A stretch of DNA of 64,000 nt from Nocardioides aquaticus (GCF_018459925.1 NZ_CP075371.1:1488001-1552000), one strand, 5' to 3'. Positions 1 to 9,175 are shown, counted from the first letter of the stretch. Translations and numbers: made by a program. The notes: a model not told the origin generated them from the letters alone.

Positions 1-1073
1 CCATCGGCCTGGTGGTCGGCAACATCCTGGACCCGGGGGAGGGCCTCAACCTCACGCCCGACGCCGCGGCCGCGGGCGCGGAGCAGGCCAGCGAGGCCAG
101 CAGCACCACCGAGTTCCTCCTCGGGATGATCCCGACCTCGTTGTTCTCGGCGCTGACCGAGGGCGAGGTCCTCCAGACCCTGCTCGTGGCCCTCCTGGTC
201 GGCTTCGCCCTGCAGGGCCTCGGTCGTGCCGGCGAACCGGTCCTCCGCGGCATCGGCCACCTGCAGCGGGTGGTCTTCAAGGTGCTGGCGATGATCATGT
301 GGGCCGCCCCGATCGGCGCGTTCGGTGCCATCGCCGGCGTGGTCGGCGAGACCGGGGTCGACGCCCTGACGAGCCTGGCCACCATCATGATCGGGTTCTA
401 CGTCACCTGCTTCCTGTTCGTCTTCCTGGTGCTCGGCACGATCCTGAAGGTCGTCACCGGGGTCAACGTGCTGAAGCTGTTCCGCTACCTGGGTCGCGAG
501 TTCCTGCTGATCGTCTCGACCTCCTCCTCGGAGTCCGCGCTGCCCCGCCTGATCGCCAAGATGGAGCACGCGGGGGTCGAGAAGACCACCGTCGGCGTGG
601 TCGTGCCGACGGGGTACTCCTTCAACCTCGACGGCACGGCGATCTACCTGACGATGGCCTCGATCTTCGTGTCCGACGCGCTGGGCCTGCCGCTGAGCAT
701 CAGCGAGCAGATCTCGCTGCTGGTCTTCATGATCATCGCCTCCAAGGGCGCCGCCGGCGTCACCGGCGCCGGCCTGGCCACCCTGGCCGGGGGGCTGGCC
801 TCGCACCGCCCCGAGCTGCTCGACGGCGTCGGCCTCATCGTCGGCATCGACCGCTTCATGTCGGAGGCCCGGGCGGTCACCAACTTCGCCGGCAACTCGA
901 TCGCCACCCTCCTGGTCGGGCAGTGGACCGGCGGCCTGGACAAGCAACGGCTCGACGAGGTGCTCGACGGCCTGCACCCCTTCGACGAGAGCGACATGGT
1001 CGACGAGGAGTACGAGGCCGAGCGGGCCACGCCGGCCGGTCGGGTCGAGCCGGCCGCGTCCCCCGCGGGCTGA
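1..1073 (+). CDS. Dicarboxylate/amino acid:cation symporter, 3' part (5' end outside window)
   Basis: C-terminal part of a DAACS-family (DctA/GltP-type) Na+ or H+ coupled carboxylate symporter of the cytoplasmic membrane. The open frame runs off the left edge; the GTG at 12 is internal. Family hallmarks are visible: the serine-rich stretch STSSSESALPR (the re-entrant hairpin 1 motif), GYSFNLDGTAIY, the ASKGAAGVTGAG hairpin 2 motif and the MSEARAVTNFAGN stretch with the substrate-binding Asp/Arg/Asn region. These motifs lie in the expected order. The last 35 or so residues are acidic and hydrophilic, as in a cytoplasmic tail. Substrate (C4-dicarboxylate, glutamate or aspartate) cannot be decided from the sequence. 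It is not obviously linked to the downstream GNAT gene, which has its own promoter. Confidence 0.9.
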   Translation, partial: IGLVVGNILDPGEGLNLTPDAAAAGAEQASEASSTTEFLLGMIPTSLFSALTEGEVLQTLLVALLVGFALQGLGRAGEPVLRGIGHLQRVVFKVLAMIMWAAPIGAFGAIAGVVGETGVDALTSLATIMIGFYVTCFLFVFLVLGTILKVVTGVNVLKLFRYLGREFLLIVSTSSSESALPRLIAKMEHAGVEKTTVGVVVPTGYSFNLDGTAIYLTMASIFVSDALGLPLSISEQISLLVFMIIASKGAAGVTGAGLATLAGGLASHRPELLDGVGLIVGIDRFMSEARAVTNFAGNSIATLLVGQWTGGLDKQRLDEVLDGLHPFDESDMVDEEYEAERATPAGRVEPAASPAG

Positions 1074-1124
1074 CGGGTCGTACGCCGGGTGGGCGCCGCC
1101 GAGGCACGAGCGGGCGGCGCCCAC

Positions 1125-1137
1125 TAGGCTCGGACGG
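1125..1137 (+). promoter_or_regulatory. Leaderless-type -10 box for the GNAT gene
   Basis: TAGGCT at 1125-1130, 7 nt before the GTG; no Shine-Dalgarno sequence. A transcript would start at or within a base or two of the start codon. Confidence 0.55.
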
Positions 1138-1977
1138 GTGTCCACCCGTCACGGGGTCCGCGTGCTCGGGTCCGACGACCTCGAGGAGTTCGGCGCGCTC
1201 GCGGGCCGCGACCCCGTCGTCAACGTCTTCGTGCTGCACCGCGCCGAGACCACCCGTCTCGAGCCGCGCTGGCTCGGGGGCGAGATGTGGGGCCGCTACC
1301 GCGACGGCGAGCTGGTCGCGGCGTGCCACGCGGGCGCCAACATCGTGCCGGTCCAGGCCGACGAGGAGGACGCGCGCGTCTTCGCCGAGAAGGCGCTGAG
1401 CGTGCACCGCTCCGCCTCCACCCTGGTCGGACGGCACGAGCCGGTCCGGGCGTTCTGGAACCAGGCCGCCCGCACCTGGGGCCGTCCCCGCGAGCGACGG
1501 TGGCTCCAGCCGCACCTCGAGCTGAGCGGAGCCCCCGCCGTCGAGCCCGACCCCGGGGTGCGGCGCACCACGCGCGACGACCTCGAGACGCTCTACCCCG
1601 CCTGCGTGGCGATGTACACCGAGGAGGTCGGCATCTCGCCCGAGCAGGGCGGCTCCGACCTGTACCGCACCCGGGTGGCCCAGCTGGTCAGCCGCGGGTG
1701 GTCCTTCGCCCGCTACGACGGCGACGAGCTGGTCTTCAAGGCCGAGGTCGCCTGCGCGGCCGGCGTCGCGGCGCAGGTCCAGGGCGTGTACGTCCCGCCC
1801 GCCCACCGCGGGCGCGGCCTGGCGACCGCCGGGATGGCCGCGGTGGCCGCGCTGGTCCAGGCCGAGATCGCCCCGACCGTCTCGCTCTACGTCAACGAGT
1901 GGAACACCACGGCCCGTCGCGCCTACGCGCGCGCCGGCTTCGTCGAGACCGCTCGTTTCTCCACCGTGATGTTCTGA
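1138..1977 (+). CDS. GNAT N-acetyltransferase with N-terminal DUF4081
   Basis: 279 aa, cytoplasmic. The N-terminal 110 residues (GRDPVVNVFVLHR, then WGRYRDGELVAACHAGANIVPV) match the DUF4081 half found in actinobacterial GNAT proteins. The C-terminal half is a GNAT fold: VQGVYVPPAHRGRGLATAGMAA carries the acetyl-CoA binding RGRGLA loop, and LYVNEWNTTARRAYARAGF is the usual motif B with its Asn and Tyr. The acceptor substrate is unknown. The GTG start is placed by the leaderless -10 box just upstream. Relatives in other actinobacteria lie next to ispG or proS; here proS follows about 490 bp downstream. Confidence 0.88.
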   Translation: MSTRHGVRVLGSDDLEEFGALAGRDPVVNVFVLHRAETTRLEPRWLGGEMWGRYRDGELVAACHAGANIVPVQADEEDARVFAEKALSVHRSASTLVGRHEPVRAFWNQAARTWGRPRERRWLQPHLELSGAPAVEPDPGVRRTTRDDLETLYPACVAMYTEEVGISPEQGGSDLYRTRVAQLVSRGWSFARYDGDELVFKAEVACAAGVAAQVQGVYVPPAHRGRGLATAGMAAVAALVQAEIAPTVSLYVNEWNTTARRAYARAGFVETARFSTVMF

Positions 1978-2007
1978 GCCCGGGCGCGGTGCGTGCGCCC
2001 GGGCCCC

Positions 2008-2019
2008 TACGGTGGGCGC
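2008..2019 (+). promoter_or_regulatory. Leaderless-type -10 box for the DoxX-like gene
   Basis: TACGGT at 2008-2013, 6 nt before the GTG at 2020; no ribosome binding site. Confidence 0.45.
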
Positions 2020-2397
2020 GTGACCGCCGCGCCGCTGACCCTGCCCGCCCGCGCGCTGACCGGTGCGTTCCTCGCCAGCGGCGTGATCCATCTCGCGCGC
2101 CCGCAGGTCTTCGAGCCGCTGGTGCCCTCGTGGGTGCCGGTCGGGGCGCGGCGGACCGTGCACCTCTCCGGCGTGGCCGAGCTGGCCTGCGCGGCCGCGG
2201 TGCTGCACCCGGCCACCCGGCAGGCGGGCGGCTGGGCCACCGCCGCCCTGCTGCTGGCGATCCTGCCGGGCAACGTGCAGATGGCCCGCGACGGGCAGCG
2301 CGCCCGCAGCCGCGCCTGGCGGCTCGGCACGCTCGCGCGCGTCCCGCTCCAGGCGCCGCTGGTCGGCATCGCGCTGCGCGTGGCCCGCGGCCGCTGA
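2020..2397 (+). CDS. DoxX-like small membrane protein
   Basis: 125 aa with four hydrophobic segments. The motif SGVIHLARPQVFEPLVPSW followed by LSGVAELACAAAVL and ATAALLLAILPGNVQMARD is the signature of the DoxX-like family often annotated as DoxX family protein. Function is unknown; proposed roles in other bacteria involve redox or quinone-linked membrane complexes. An in-frame upstream codon at 1993 exists, but the GTG at 2020 fits the -10 box TACGGT six nucleotides upstream and removes an Arg/Pro/Gly stretch unlike a membrane protein N-terminus. It sits 66 nt before proS. Confidence 0.75.
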   Translation: MTAAPLTLPARALTGAFLASGVIHLARPQVFEPLVPSWVPVGARRTVHLSGVAELACAAAVLHPATRQAGGWATAALLLAILPGNVQMARDGQRARSRAWRLGTLARVPLQAPLVGIALRVARGR

Positions 2398-2426
2398 GCC
2401 GGTCCGCGCCCGCCGCCGGGAACTGG

Positions 2427-2463
2427 TTGGTCCGCCACGGTGCGTCCCACCTACGCTGAGCGC
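2427..2463 (+). promoter_or_regulatory. proS promoter, leaderless type
   Basis: TTGGTC at 2427-2432 and TACGCT at 2452-2457, 19 bp apart; the ATG at 2464 follows 6 nt after the -10 box. Confidence 0.5.
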
Positions 2464-4251
2464 ATGATCACGCGGATGTCCACCCTGTTCGTACGCACGT
2501 TGAGGGACGACCCCGCGGACGCCGAGGTGCCGAGCCACCGCCTGCTGGTCCGCGCCGGCTACATCCGCCGCGCCGCCCCCGGCATCTACACCTGGCTGCC
2601 GCTGGGCCTGCGCGTGCTGCGCAAGGTCGAGCGCGTCGTGCGCCAGGAGATGGACGCGATCGGCGCCCAGGAGCTGTCCTTCCCCGCGCTGCTGCCCAAG
2701 GAGCCCTACGAGGCCTCGGGTCGCTGGGCCGAGTACGGCGACGGCATCTTCCGGCTCAAGGACCGCAAGGGCGCCGACTACCTGCTCGGGCCCACGCACG
2801 AGGAGATGTTCACCCTCGTGGTCAAGGACCTGTACTCGTCCTACAAGGACCTGCCCCTGTCGATCTACCAGGTGCAGACCAAGTACCGCGACGAGGCGCG
2901 GCCCCGTGCCGGCGTGCTCCGCGGGCGCGAGTTCATCATGAAGGACTCCTACTCCTTCGACGTCGACGACGCCGGGCTCGACACCAGCTACCAGGCCCAC
3001 CGCGACGCCTACGTCCGCATCTTCGACCGGCTCGGCTTCGACTACGTCATCGTCAAGGCCACCTCGGGTGCCATGGGCGGCTCGCGGTCGGAGGAGTTCC
3101 TCGCCAAGGCCGCGGTCGGTGAGGACACCTACGTGCGCTGCACGACCTGCGACTACGCCGCCAACGTCGAGGCCGTCGAGACCCGTGCGCCGCAGCCGGT
3201 CGCGTACGACGACGCGCCCGCCGCCCACGCCGAGGACACCCCCGGCACGCCCACGATCGCCACGCTGGTGGACCACCTGAACACCGCCTTCCCCCGCGAG
3301 GACCGGGCCTGGGAGGCCGCGGACACGCTGAAGAACGTGCTGGTCACCCTCCAGCACCCCGACGGGACCCGCGAGCCGCTGGCGATCGGCGTCCCCGGTG
3401 ACCGCGAGGTCGACCAGAAGCGCCTGGAGGGCCAGCTCGAGCCGATCGAGGTCCACCCCTTCGACGAGACGGAGTTCGCCCGGCACCCCAGCCTGGTCAA
3501 GGGCTACATCGGTCCCGGCGCCGGGCCGACCGGTGCGCCCGTGCTCGGCGAGAAGAGCGAGTCCGGCATCCGCTTCCTGGTCGACCCCCGGGTCGTCGAG
3601 GGGACCCGCTGGGTCACCGGCGCCAACGTCGACGGCAGCCACGTGGTCGACCTCGTCGCCGGTCGGGACTTCACCCCCGACGGCACCATCGAGGCCGCCG
3701 AGGTCCGTGACGGCGACGCCTGCCCGGCCTGCGACGACGGCGTCCTGGAGACCGCGCGCGGCATCGAGATGGGCCACATCTTCGCGCTCGGGCGCAAGTA
3801 CGCCGACGCCCTCGACCTCCAGGTCCTGGACGAGAACGGCAAGCTGGTCACCGTCACCATGGGCTCCTACGGCGTCGGTGTCACCCGCGCGGTGGCCGCG
3901 GTGGCCGAGGGCACGCTCGACGAGCAGGGCCTGTGCTGGCCCCGCGAGCTGGCCCCGGCCGACGTGCACCTCGTGGCGGCCGGCAAGGACGAGGCCGTCA
4001 AGGCCGCCGCCGAGCGGGTCGCGCACGAGCTCGACGCCGCCGGCGTCGAGGTGATCTACGACGACCGGCACAAGGTCAGCCCCGGCGTGAAGTTCAAGGA
4101 CGCCGAGCTGATCGGCGTGCCGACGATCGTGGTGGTCGGCAAGTCCCTGGCCGACGGCACCATCGAGGTCAAGGACCGGCGTACCGGGGTGCGCGAGGAC
4201 GTCGCGGCCGCGCACGTGGTCGACCACCTCGTCAACCTCGTCCGCAGCTGA
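2464..4251 (+). CDS. proS: Prolyl-tRNA synthetase
   Basis: 595 aa, cytoplasmic class II aminoacyl-tRNA synthetase that charges tRNA-Pro with proline. The length fits the bacterial type, with an editing INS domain of roughly 180 residues inserted between motifs 2 and 3. Motif 2 ([26 protein letters not shown]), the insertion ([14 protein letters not shown] region), motif 3 ([17 protein letters not shown]) and the C-terminal anticodon-binding domain ([25 protein letters not shown]) occur in order. The start [21 protein letters not shown] matches the conserved N-terminus of actinobacterial ProS; the upstream in-frame GTG at 2440 is rejected because it precedes the -10 box. The start of the proS-rimP-nusA-infB region is also seen in M. 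tuberculosis. Confidence 0.98.
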   Translation: MITRMSTLFVRTLRDDPADAEVPSHRLLVRAGYIRRAAPGIYTWLPLGLRVLRKVERVVRQEMDAIGAQELSFPALLPKEPYEASGRWAEYGDGIFRLKDRKGADYLLGPTHEEMFTLVVKDLYSSYKDLPLSIYQVQTKYRDEARPRAGVLRGREFIMKDSYSFDVDDAGLDTSYQAHRDAYVRIFDRLGFDYVIVKATSGAMGGSRSEEFLAKAAVGEDTYVRCTTCDYAANVEAVETRAPQPVAYDDAPAAHAEDTPGTPTIATLVDHLNTAFPREDRAWEAADTLKNVLVTLQHPDGTREPLAIGVPGDREVDQKRLEGQLEPIEVHPFDETEFARHPSLVKGYIGPGAGPTGAPVLGEKSESGIRFLVDPRVVEGTRWVTGANVDGSHVVDLVAGRDFTPDGTIEAAEVRDGDACPACDDGVLETARGIEMGHIFALGRKYADALDLQVLDENGKLVTVTMGSYGVGVTRAVAAVAEGTLDEQGLCWPRELAPADVHLVAAGKDEAVKAAAERVAHELDAAGVEVIYDDRHKVSPGVKFKDAELIGVPTIVVVGKSLADGTIEVKDRRTGVREDVAAAHVVDHLVNLVRS

Positions 4252-4259
4252 GGGCGCCC

Positions 4260-5123
4260 GTGACCCGGACGGTCCTCTACCTGCACGGGGTGGGGGAGCG
4301 GGTCCGTGGCGGGCGCTGGCGCGCCACGCTCGACCGCGCTCTGTCCGGTCACGGCCTCGCGCCGCTCCGTCCGGGCGAGGACCTCCTCGTGCCCGACTAC
4401 GTCGACCTGCTCGCCGGGGACCGGCCGCTGCCGGCGCCACCCGTGGTCGGGCCGACGTACGACGCCGCTCGCGCCGCAGCGGCGCGGGCGGTCTTCATGG
4501 CCGAGCGTCAGCGCCTCGCCGACGCCCTGGGTGCGCCGGGGGGCGGGCGGCACCTCGTGCCGTCGCCGGTCTACGACGCGGGCCGCCACGCGTGGGGCGC
4601 GGTGAGCCGCTCGATGCGCCACGTCGAGCACTACCGGCGCGACCCGGCCCTGCGCCGCCTCGTCCTGGACCGCGTGCTGAGCGCGCTGGACGCCCGCGCC
4701 CGCCCGGCCTCCGGCGACCACGACGAGGTGGTGGTCCTGGCCCACAGCCTCGGCTCGCTCGTGGCGCTGGACCTGCTGCCGCACCTCCCCGCGGGCGTGA
4801 GCGTCCCGCGCCTGGTCACCCTGGGCAGCCCGGCCGGCTGGCCGTCCCTGCACCGGGGTCCGGGTCGCACCGACGCCTCCTTCCCCTACGACCGGGTCGG
4901 GTCCTGGGTCAACCTGCACAGCCCGCGCGACCTCGTCCCGCTGGGCCGGGGCAGCGCCCGACTCTTCCCCGCGGCCCTCGACGTCCCGGTGCGGCTGCCG
5001 CCGGCCCGGCACGGCGCCGAGCTCTACCTCGGCGTGCCGGTGGTGGCCCGCGTCCTGGCCGACGTCCTGGGTGCCGCGGACCGGGGTGCCCTGGCCGCGG
5101 GGGCCGCCCGTGAGGCAGGGTGA
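4260..5123 (+). CDS. Alpha/beta hydrolase fold protein
   Basis: 287 aa, no signal peptide. VLYLHGVGERVRGG near the N-terminus supplies the oxyanion-hole HG motif, and VVVLAHSLGSLVALDLL is the nucleophile elbow with Ser in AHSLGS. Candidate acid and base are the Asp of NLHSPRDLVPLG and the His of ARHGAELYLG. The layout resembles lipase or esterase-type serine hydrolases, but no substrate can be assigned. Start: GTG 9 nt after the proS stop, in frame with the HG motif; the longer open frame upstream lies inside proS and is a shadow. Likely co-transcribed with proS. Confidence 0.75.
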   Translation: MTRTVLYLHGVGERVRGGRWRATLDRALSGHGLAPLRPGEDLLVPDYVDLLAGDRPLPAPPVVGPTYDAARAAAARAVFMAERQRLADALGAPGGGRHLVPSPVYDAGRHAWGAVSRSMRHVEHYRRDPALRRLVLDRVLSALDARARPASGDHDEVVVLAHSLGSLVALDLLPHLPAGVSVPRLVTLGSPAGWPSLHRGPGRTDASFPYDRVGSWVNLHSPRDLVPLGRGSARLFPAALDVPVRLPPARHGAELYLGVPVVARVLADVLGAADRGALAAGAAREAG

Positions 5124-5190
5124 GCGGGTCCGCTCCCGGCGCCGCCGTGAGCACCCCGCTGCCCCGGTGGCCCGACGGAAGGCACCCCGC

Positions 5191-6150
5191 GTGCGTCTGA
5201 CCACCCCTGTCCGCACGGTCGCGGCCGCGGTCGCGACCGTGGTCCTGCTCGGGGCGGGGTCGGCCGCCGCCGCTGCTCCGCCGCCGTCGTCGGTCGGCGC
5301 CGCCGAGACCCCGACCACCGTCTGCCCCACGGGCGGGCAGGGCCACGGCCACGAGACGTCCGGGGACGCCTCCGCACGCTCGGCGGGAGCCAGGACGGCG
5401 GGACCCCGCACGGTGCGCGGTCCCGACCACCGCGAGGTCTCGGTGGTCGAGCAGCGTGTGATCGAGGCGCGCACCGACCAGCTCCTGGCGCAGCGGTCCG
5501 CGGGTGCGCCCGCCGTGCGGGAGGTCCCGACCTACGTCCACGTGATGGCCGGAGAGGACGGCGAGGGCGACGTCGGCCGCGCGGTCGTGCGCCGGCAGGT
5601 GCGGGTGCTGGACAGGACGTACCGGGGCTCCGGGTTCCGCTTCGACCTCGCCGGGATCGACCGCACCTACGACGACCGCTACCACCGGGACCGTCGTAGC
5701 GGCGAGTACCGCGCCGAGACCCGCCGCGGCGGACCCGGGGCCCTCAACATCTGGCTGGTCGACTTCGAGTACCTCGGCGTCGCCACCTTCCCCTGGGATC
5801 AGGCCGACAGCCCGGCGCTCGACGGGGTGCGCGTCGACGTGGAGTCCGTGCCGGGCGGCGACCTCGAGCGCTTCGACCAGGGCAAGACCGCCACCCACGA
5901 GGTGGGGCACTGGCTGGGGCTCTACCACACGTTCCAGGGCGGCTGCACGCGCCGCAACGACCTGGTGCGCGACACCCCGGCCCAGTCGAGCCAGAGCGCC
6001 GGCTGCCCGGCGGGCCGCGACTCCTGCGCGCTGCCGGGCAGGGACCCCGTGCACAACTACATGGACTACAGCGACGACGCCTGCTACGAGCGCTTCAGCA
6101 CGGGACAGGTGGACCGGATGCGGTCCCTGTTCACCGCCTACCGAACCTGA
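5191..6150 (+). CDS. Secreted zinc metalloprotease, pappalysin-like (M43)
   Basis: 319 aa. The N-terminus (VRLTTPVRTVAAAVATVVLLGAGSAAAA) is a Sec signal peptide, so the enzyme is exported. The catalytic motif is HEVGHWLGLYHTF, an HExxHxxGxxH metzincin site, followed by the Met-turn region NYMDYSDDACYERFS. Between them lie four cysteines (GGCTRR, AGCPAG, DSCALPG and DACYERF) suited to disulfides, as in the M43B cytophagalysin/ulilysin group. Start: GTG preceded by GGAAGG about 8 nt upstream; the longer frame from 5071 overlaps the hydrolase gene and lacks a signal peptide at its beginning. Role: extracellular protein degradation (inferred). Confidence 0.88.
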   Translation: MRLTTPVRTVAAAVATVVLLGAGSAAAAAPPPSSVGAAETPTTVCPTGGQGHGHETSGDASARSAGARTAGPRTVRGPDHREVSVVEQRVIEARTDQLLAQRSAGAPAVREVPTYVHVMAGEDGEGDVGRAVVRRQVRVLDRTYRGSGFRFDLAGIDRTYDDRYHRDRRSGEYRAETRRGGPGALNIWLVDFEYLGVATFPWDQADSPALDGVRVDVESVPGGDLERFDQGKTATHEVGHWLGLYHTFQGGCTRRNDLVRDTPAQSSQSAGCPAGRDSCALPGRDPVHNYMDYSDDACYERFSTGQVDRMRSLFTAYRT

Positions 6151-6282
6151 GCCCCGGGGACCACACACCTGCAGGTTCCTGCAATGCGAAGACGTGAGGA
6201 TCGTGGGACCTCGCGGTAGGCGAGGCGCTGGGGCAGAGTCAGGTCCAGGGGAAGCGGTCGGAGCCCACACCGTCCGCCGACC
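6151..6282. other. Convergent intergenic region with a 14-bp palindrome
   Basis: Between the M43 protease and the DUF4439 gene. Holds TGCAGG-TT-CCTGCA at 6170-6183, a perfect 6-bp dyad. No long terminator-like stem is visible. Confidence 0.4.
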
Positions 6283-6738
6283 TCATGGCTCCTGTCCCGG
6301 GCCCACAGCGGTCCGCGTGCTCGACGATCCGGGGAACATCTCGGGCGTTCCCCGGAAGTCGAGCTCGCGGACCGCTGTCTCCGTCAGCACCTCCACCGCC
6401 AGGCGACGTCGCTCGCCCGCGGTGCTCTCCACCACCGTCGCCCAGACGGCGGCACAGCCGCGCTCCAGCGCAAGGGCCGCCTGTGCCACGCCGGCGGCCG
6501 TGGCGAGGTCGCCCGGCACGTCGTACGCGGGCAGCGCCGCCACGGGCTCGGCATCGTCCGCGACGAGCAGGTCGGTGAGCCGGTCGCGCCGGTCCCGGTG
6601 CGCGGTGTAGGCCTCGTCGAGCCGGGCGGCGAGCGAGGGGTCGGCGGACCGCGACGTCTGCGCCCCCAGCAGCCCGTGCACCCAGACGGCGGCGTGCTCC
6701 GCGGCGAGCGCGTCCTGGAGCGCCTCGCGCGGCGTCAC
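6283..6738 (-). CDS. Ferritin-like DUF4439 protein
   Basis: 151 aa, all-helical by composition. ALQDALAAEHAAVWVHGLLGAQT, AYTAHRDRRDRLTDLL and ALALERGCAAVWATVVESTAGERR match the DUF4439 ferritin-like domain, with the repeated Glu/His residues expected of a four-helix bundle that could bind metal. No signal peptide. Its ATG overlaps the stop of the upstream lipoprotein gene by four bases (ATGA at 6735-6738), so the two are translationally coupled. Similar pairs lie next to rimP in other actinobacteria, including M. tuberculosis. Function not established. Confidence 0.8.
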   Translation of the reverse strand: MTPREALQDALAAEHAAVWVHGLLGAQTSRSADPSLAARLDEAYTAHRDRRDRLTDLLVADDAEPVAALPAYDVPGDLATAAGVAQAALALERGCAAVWATVVESTAGERRRLAVEVLTETAVRELDFRGTPEMFPGSSSTRTAVGPGQEP

Positions 6739-7361
6739 GACCGGCCCCGGCCGCCGCTGCCGGCCCCGGCGCCGCGGCCCGCAGCGGTCACGGGCGCGGT
6801 GCTCGGCAGCACCGCCAGCCGCTGGGCGAGGCCGGCCGACATCGAGCCCAGCAGTCGCGCCAGGGATCCGCTGTCGGCGGCCACGGAGAGGTCGGCGAGA
6901 CGGACCCGCAGCTGCTCCTCCCGGTCGCGCACCAGGGCCAGCAGCGGGTCGGCGGGGGCGGCCCGCCGGGCGGCCCGGGGCAGGTCGAGCGGCTGACCGA
7001 GGGCCTCGGCGTGCGCCTCGTGCAGCGCCAGCAGCGGCGCGAGCACGCCGCGCAGGGACGGCACGGAGCGCTGCGCCGCCGTCACCAGGGTGGCGGCCGC
7101 CGCCAGCGCCTCCCGGGCCTCGGCGACCCGGTCGGCGTCGTCCGTGGTCTCCTGCGCGCCGTCCTGCGCGCCGTCCTGCGCGCCGTCCGGGGCCGCGGTC
7201 GACGCCGGGCTCACGGAGCCGTCGCGCGTCGAGGTGCTCGTGCCGGAGCTGCAGCCCACGAGCAGGAGCCCGAGCCCGGCGCCGCCGAGCAGCAGCCCGC
7301 GGCGGGTGGCCGGCACCGGCCCCCGCGGGGGTGCCGGCAGCGGGGCGGTGGTCGGGGTCAC
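6735..7361 (-). CDS. Tat- or Sec-exported lipoprotein of unknown function
   Basis: 208 aa. The N-terminus PATRRGLLLGGAGLGLLLVGCSS has a twin arginine, a hydrophobic core and a lipobox (LLVGC), so a lipid-anchored exported protein is likely. A Ser/Thr/Asp-rich linker follows with three in-frame copies of DGAQ encoded by a 12-bp tandem repeat (7152-7187). The rest is Ala/Leu-rich helix with a DRxxxLRxRLADLS region and no recognised enzyme motif. The GTG is placed by a -10 box 8 nt upstream (TAGGCT). First gene of a two-gene operon with the DUF4439 gene and divergent from rimP. Confidence 0.75.
   Translation of the reverse strand: MTPTTAPLPAPPRGPVPATRRGLLLGGAGLGLLLVGCSSGTSTSTRDGSVSPASTAAPDGAQDGAQDGAQETTDDADRVAEAREALAAAATLVTAAQRSVPSLRGVLAPLLALHEAHAEALGQPLDLPRAARRAAPADPLLALVRDREEQLRVRLADLSVAADSGSLARLLGSMSAGLAQRLAVLPSTAPVTAAGRGAGAGSGGRGRS
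7152..7187. repeat. 12-bp tandem repeat, three copies
   Basis: CTGCGCGCCGTC three times in the plus strand, encoding the DGAQ repeats of the minus-strand lipoprotein linker. Copy-number changes would stay in frame. Confidence 0.85.
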
Positions 7362-7375
7362 GGGCGGTGAGCCTA
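7362..7375 (-). promoter_or_regulatory. Leaderless-type -10 box for the lipoprotein operon
   Basis: TAGGCT on the minus strand (7375-7370), 8 nt before the GTG at 7361. Confidence 0.5.
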
Positions 7376-7421
7376 CCCGCGCCGGCCGCACGGCCCGGCC
7401 GGCGAGCACGTCACGATGCCC

Positions 7422-7433
7422 TAGGATCGCCCC
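7422..7433 (+). promoter_or_regulatory. rimP operon promoter, -10 box
   Basis: TAGGAT at 7422-7427. Transcription would start near 7434, giving a leader of about 50 nt to the GTG at 7485. An alternative leaderless TTG start at 7434 is possible, but it ignores the good ribosome binding site at 7471. Confidence 0.5.
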
Positions 7434-7484
7434 TTGCCCGTGCGCGCCACGGGCTCGACGACAACAGCACAGGAGGACGGCACC

Positions 7485-8042
7485 GTGAACGCGCCCCAGG
7501 ACCGGATCGCCGACGAGCTCGCAGGCCCCCTGCTCGAGCTCGGGCTCGACCTCGAGGCCGTGGAGCTGACGCCGGCCGGCAAGCGCCGCGTGCTCCGCGT
7601 GGCCGTGGACCAGGACGGCGGCGTCACCCTCGACGACGTCGCCGAGGCCACCCGCCGCGTCGATGAGGTGCTCGAGGCCTCCGACGTGATGGGTCAGCAC
7701 CCCTACACCCTCGAGGTGACCTCGCGCGGCGTCGACCGCCCGCTCACCCTCGAGCGGCACTGGCGCCGCAACGTCGACCGCCTGGTCCGCGTGACGCCGC
7801 ACGAGGGCGAGCCGGTCACCGGGCGGATCCTGGCCGCGGGACCCGACTCGGTCGAGCTCGACGTCGACGGCACCGCCACCACGCTCGCGTACGCCGACGT
7901 GGCCCGGGCCCTGGTGCAGGTCGAGCTGAACCGCAGGGCCCGGCCCGCGGGCCCGGAGGACGACGGCACGGACGACGGCACGGACGACGGCACGGACGAC
8001 GAGGGCGACGACGACGCCGCCCTGACGGAGGAGGACGACTGA
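7485..8042 (+). CDS. rimP: Ribosome maturation factor RimP
   Basis: 185 aa, cytoplasmic; helps assemble the 30S subunit. The N-terminal domain ([37 protein letters not shown]) and the SH3-like C-terminal domain ([30 protein letters not shown]) are typical. The last 35 residues are acidic, built partly from a 12-bp repeat giving DDGT three times (7959-7994). GTG is chosen because AGGAGG lies 9 nt upstream. The stop overlaps the nusA ATG (TGATG), so rimP and nusA are coupled, as in most bacteria. Confidence 0.95.
   Translation: MNAPQDRIADELAGPLLELGLDLEAVELTPAGKRRVLRVAVDQDGGVTLDDVAEATRRVDEVLEASDVMGQHPYTLEVTSRGVDRPLTLERHWRRNVDRLVRVTPHEGEPVTGRILAAGPDSVELDVDGTATTLAYADVARALVQVELNRRARPAGPEDDGTDDGTDDGTDDEGDDDAALTEEDD
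7959..7994. repeat. 12-bp tandem repeat in the rimP tail
   Basis: GACGACGGCACG three times in a row, in frame, encoding the acidic DDGT repeat. Confidence 0.85.
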
Positions 8043-9118
8043 TGGACATCGACCTGAGCATCCTGCGGATGCTGGAGCGCGAGAAGGAGATCAGCTTCGA
8101 CGTGCTCGTCGAGGCGATCGAGCAGGCGCTGCTGATGGCCTACCTGAAGTCGCCGGGTGCCAGCAACGGCGCGCGCGTCGAGCTCGACCGCAAGAGCGGG
8201 CACGTCGCGGTGATGGCCCCCGAGCTCGACGAGGACGGCGCGAAGGTCGGCGAGTTCGACGACACCCCCGAGGGGTTCGGCCGGATCGCGACCACGACCG
8301 CCAAGCAGATCATGATGCAGCGCCTGCGTGACGCCGAGGACGACCGCCGCTTCGGCGAGTTCGCCGGCCGTGAGGGCGACGTCATCTCCGGGGTGATCCA
8401 GCAGGGCCGCAACCCCGACGACGTGCTGGTCGACCTCGGCAAGCTGGAGGCGCACCTGCCGGTGGCCGAGCGGTCCCCGGGCGAGACCTACGCCCACGGG
8501 ACCCGGATCAAGTGCCTGGTGCTGTCGGTGCGCAAGGGGATGCGCGGGCCGCAGGTGACGCTGTCGCGCTCCCACCCGAACCTGGTCCGCAAGCTCTTCG
8601 CCCTCGAGGTGCCCGAGATCGCCGACGGCAGCGTGCAGATCGCGGCGATCGCGCGCGAGGCCGGGCACCGTACGAAGATCGCGGTCCACACCAAGGTGCC
8701 CGGGATCAACGCCAAGGGCGCCTGCATCGGCCCGATGGGCCAGCGGGTGCGCAACGTGATGGCCGAGCTCGACGGCGAGAAGATCGACATCGTCGACTGG
8801 GCCGAGGACCCCGCCCGTCTCGTGGCCAGCGCCCTGTCACCGGCACGCGTCAGCGAGGTGAAGGTCGTCGACCTGGCCGCGCGCTCGGCGCGGGTCGTGG
8901 TGCCGGACTACCAGCTGTCGCTGGCGATCGGCAAGGAGGGCCAGAACGCCCGGCTGGCGGCCCGCCTCACGGGGTGGCGCATCGACATCCACTCCGACGA
9001 GGAGCCGGCCGAGGACGAGGTGCCGGTCGCCCCGCCCGCCGCCGCGTCCGTCACTCCGGACGCAGCTCCGGACGCCGCTCCGGCCGCCACCGCGGACGCG
9101 GACCCGGCCGGGTCCTAG
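8042..9118 (+). CDS. nusA: Transcription termination/antitermination factor NusA
   Basis: 358 aa, the usual actinobacterial length without the C-terminal acidic repeats of E. coli. Domains in order: RNA polymerase-binding N-terminal domain (1-125, ending [15 protein letters not shown]), S1 domain (about 130-200), KH1 with CIGPMGQRV and KH2 with [18 protein letters not shown], each with its GxxG loop. An Ala/Pro/Asp tail follows. Binds RNA polymerase and nascent RNA to control pausing, termination and rRNA antitermination. Second gene of the rimP operon; ylxR follows after 57 nt with its own -10 box. Confidence 0.97.
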   Translation: MDIDLSILRMLEREKEISFDVLVEAIEQALLMAYLKSPGASNGARVELDRKSGHVAVMAPELDEDGAKVGEFDDTPEGFGRIATTTAKQIMMQRLRDAEDDRRFGEFAGREGDVISGVIQQGRNPDDVLVDLGKLEAHLPVAERSPGETYAHGTRIKCLVLSVRKGMRGPQVTLSRSHPNLVRKLFALEVPEIADGSVQIAAIAREAGHRTKIAVHTKVPGINAKGACIGPMGQRVRNVMAELDGEKIDIVDWAEDPARLVASALSPARVSEVKVVDLAARSARVVVPDYQLSLAIGKEGQNARLAARLTGWRIDIHSDEEPAEDEVPVAPPAAASVTPDAAPDAAPAATADADPAGS

Positions 9119-9160
9119 GCCTCGCCGCCGAGTCGTTTTCTCCCCTGCCGAGCAGGGAGG

Positions 9161-9175
9161 TAGGGTGGTGCAACG
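9161..9175 (+). promoter_or_regulatory. -10 box upstream of ylxR
   Basis: TAGGGT at 9161-9166, 9 nt before the GTG. It overlaps a short hairpin (CCCTGC-CGA-GCAGGG) just downstream of nusA. Confidence 0.4.

Noticed and set aside
877..4440. Antisense open frame of 1187 codons opposite proS and neighbours
   Set aside because: High GC leaves few stops; the protein is Arg/Gly/Asp-rich, without domains, and covers several well-supported genes on the other strand.
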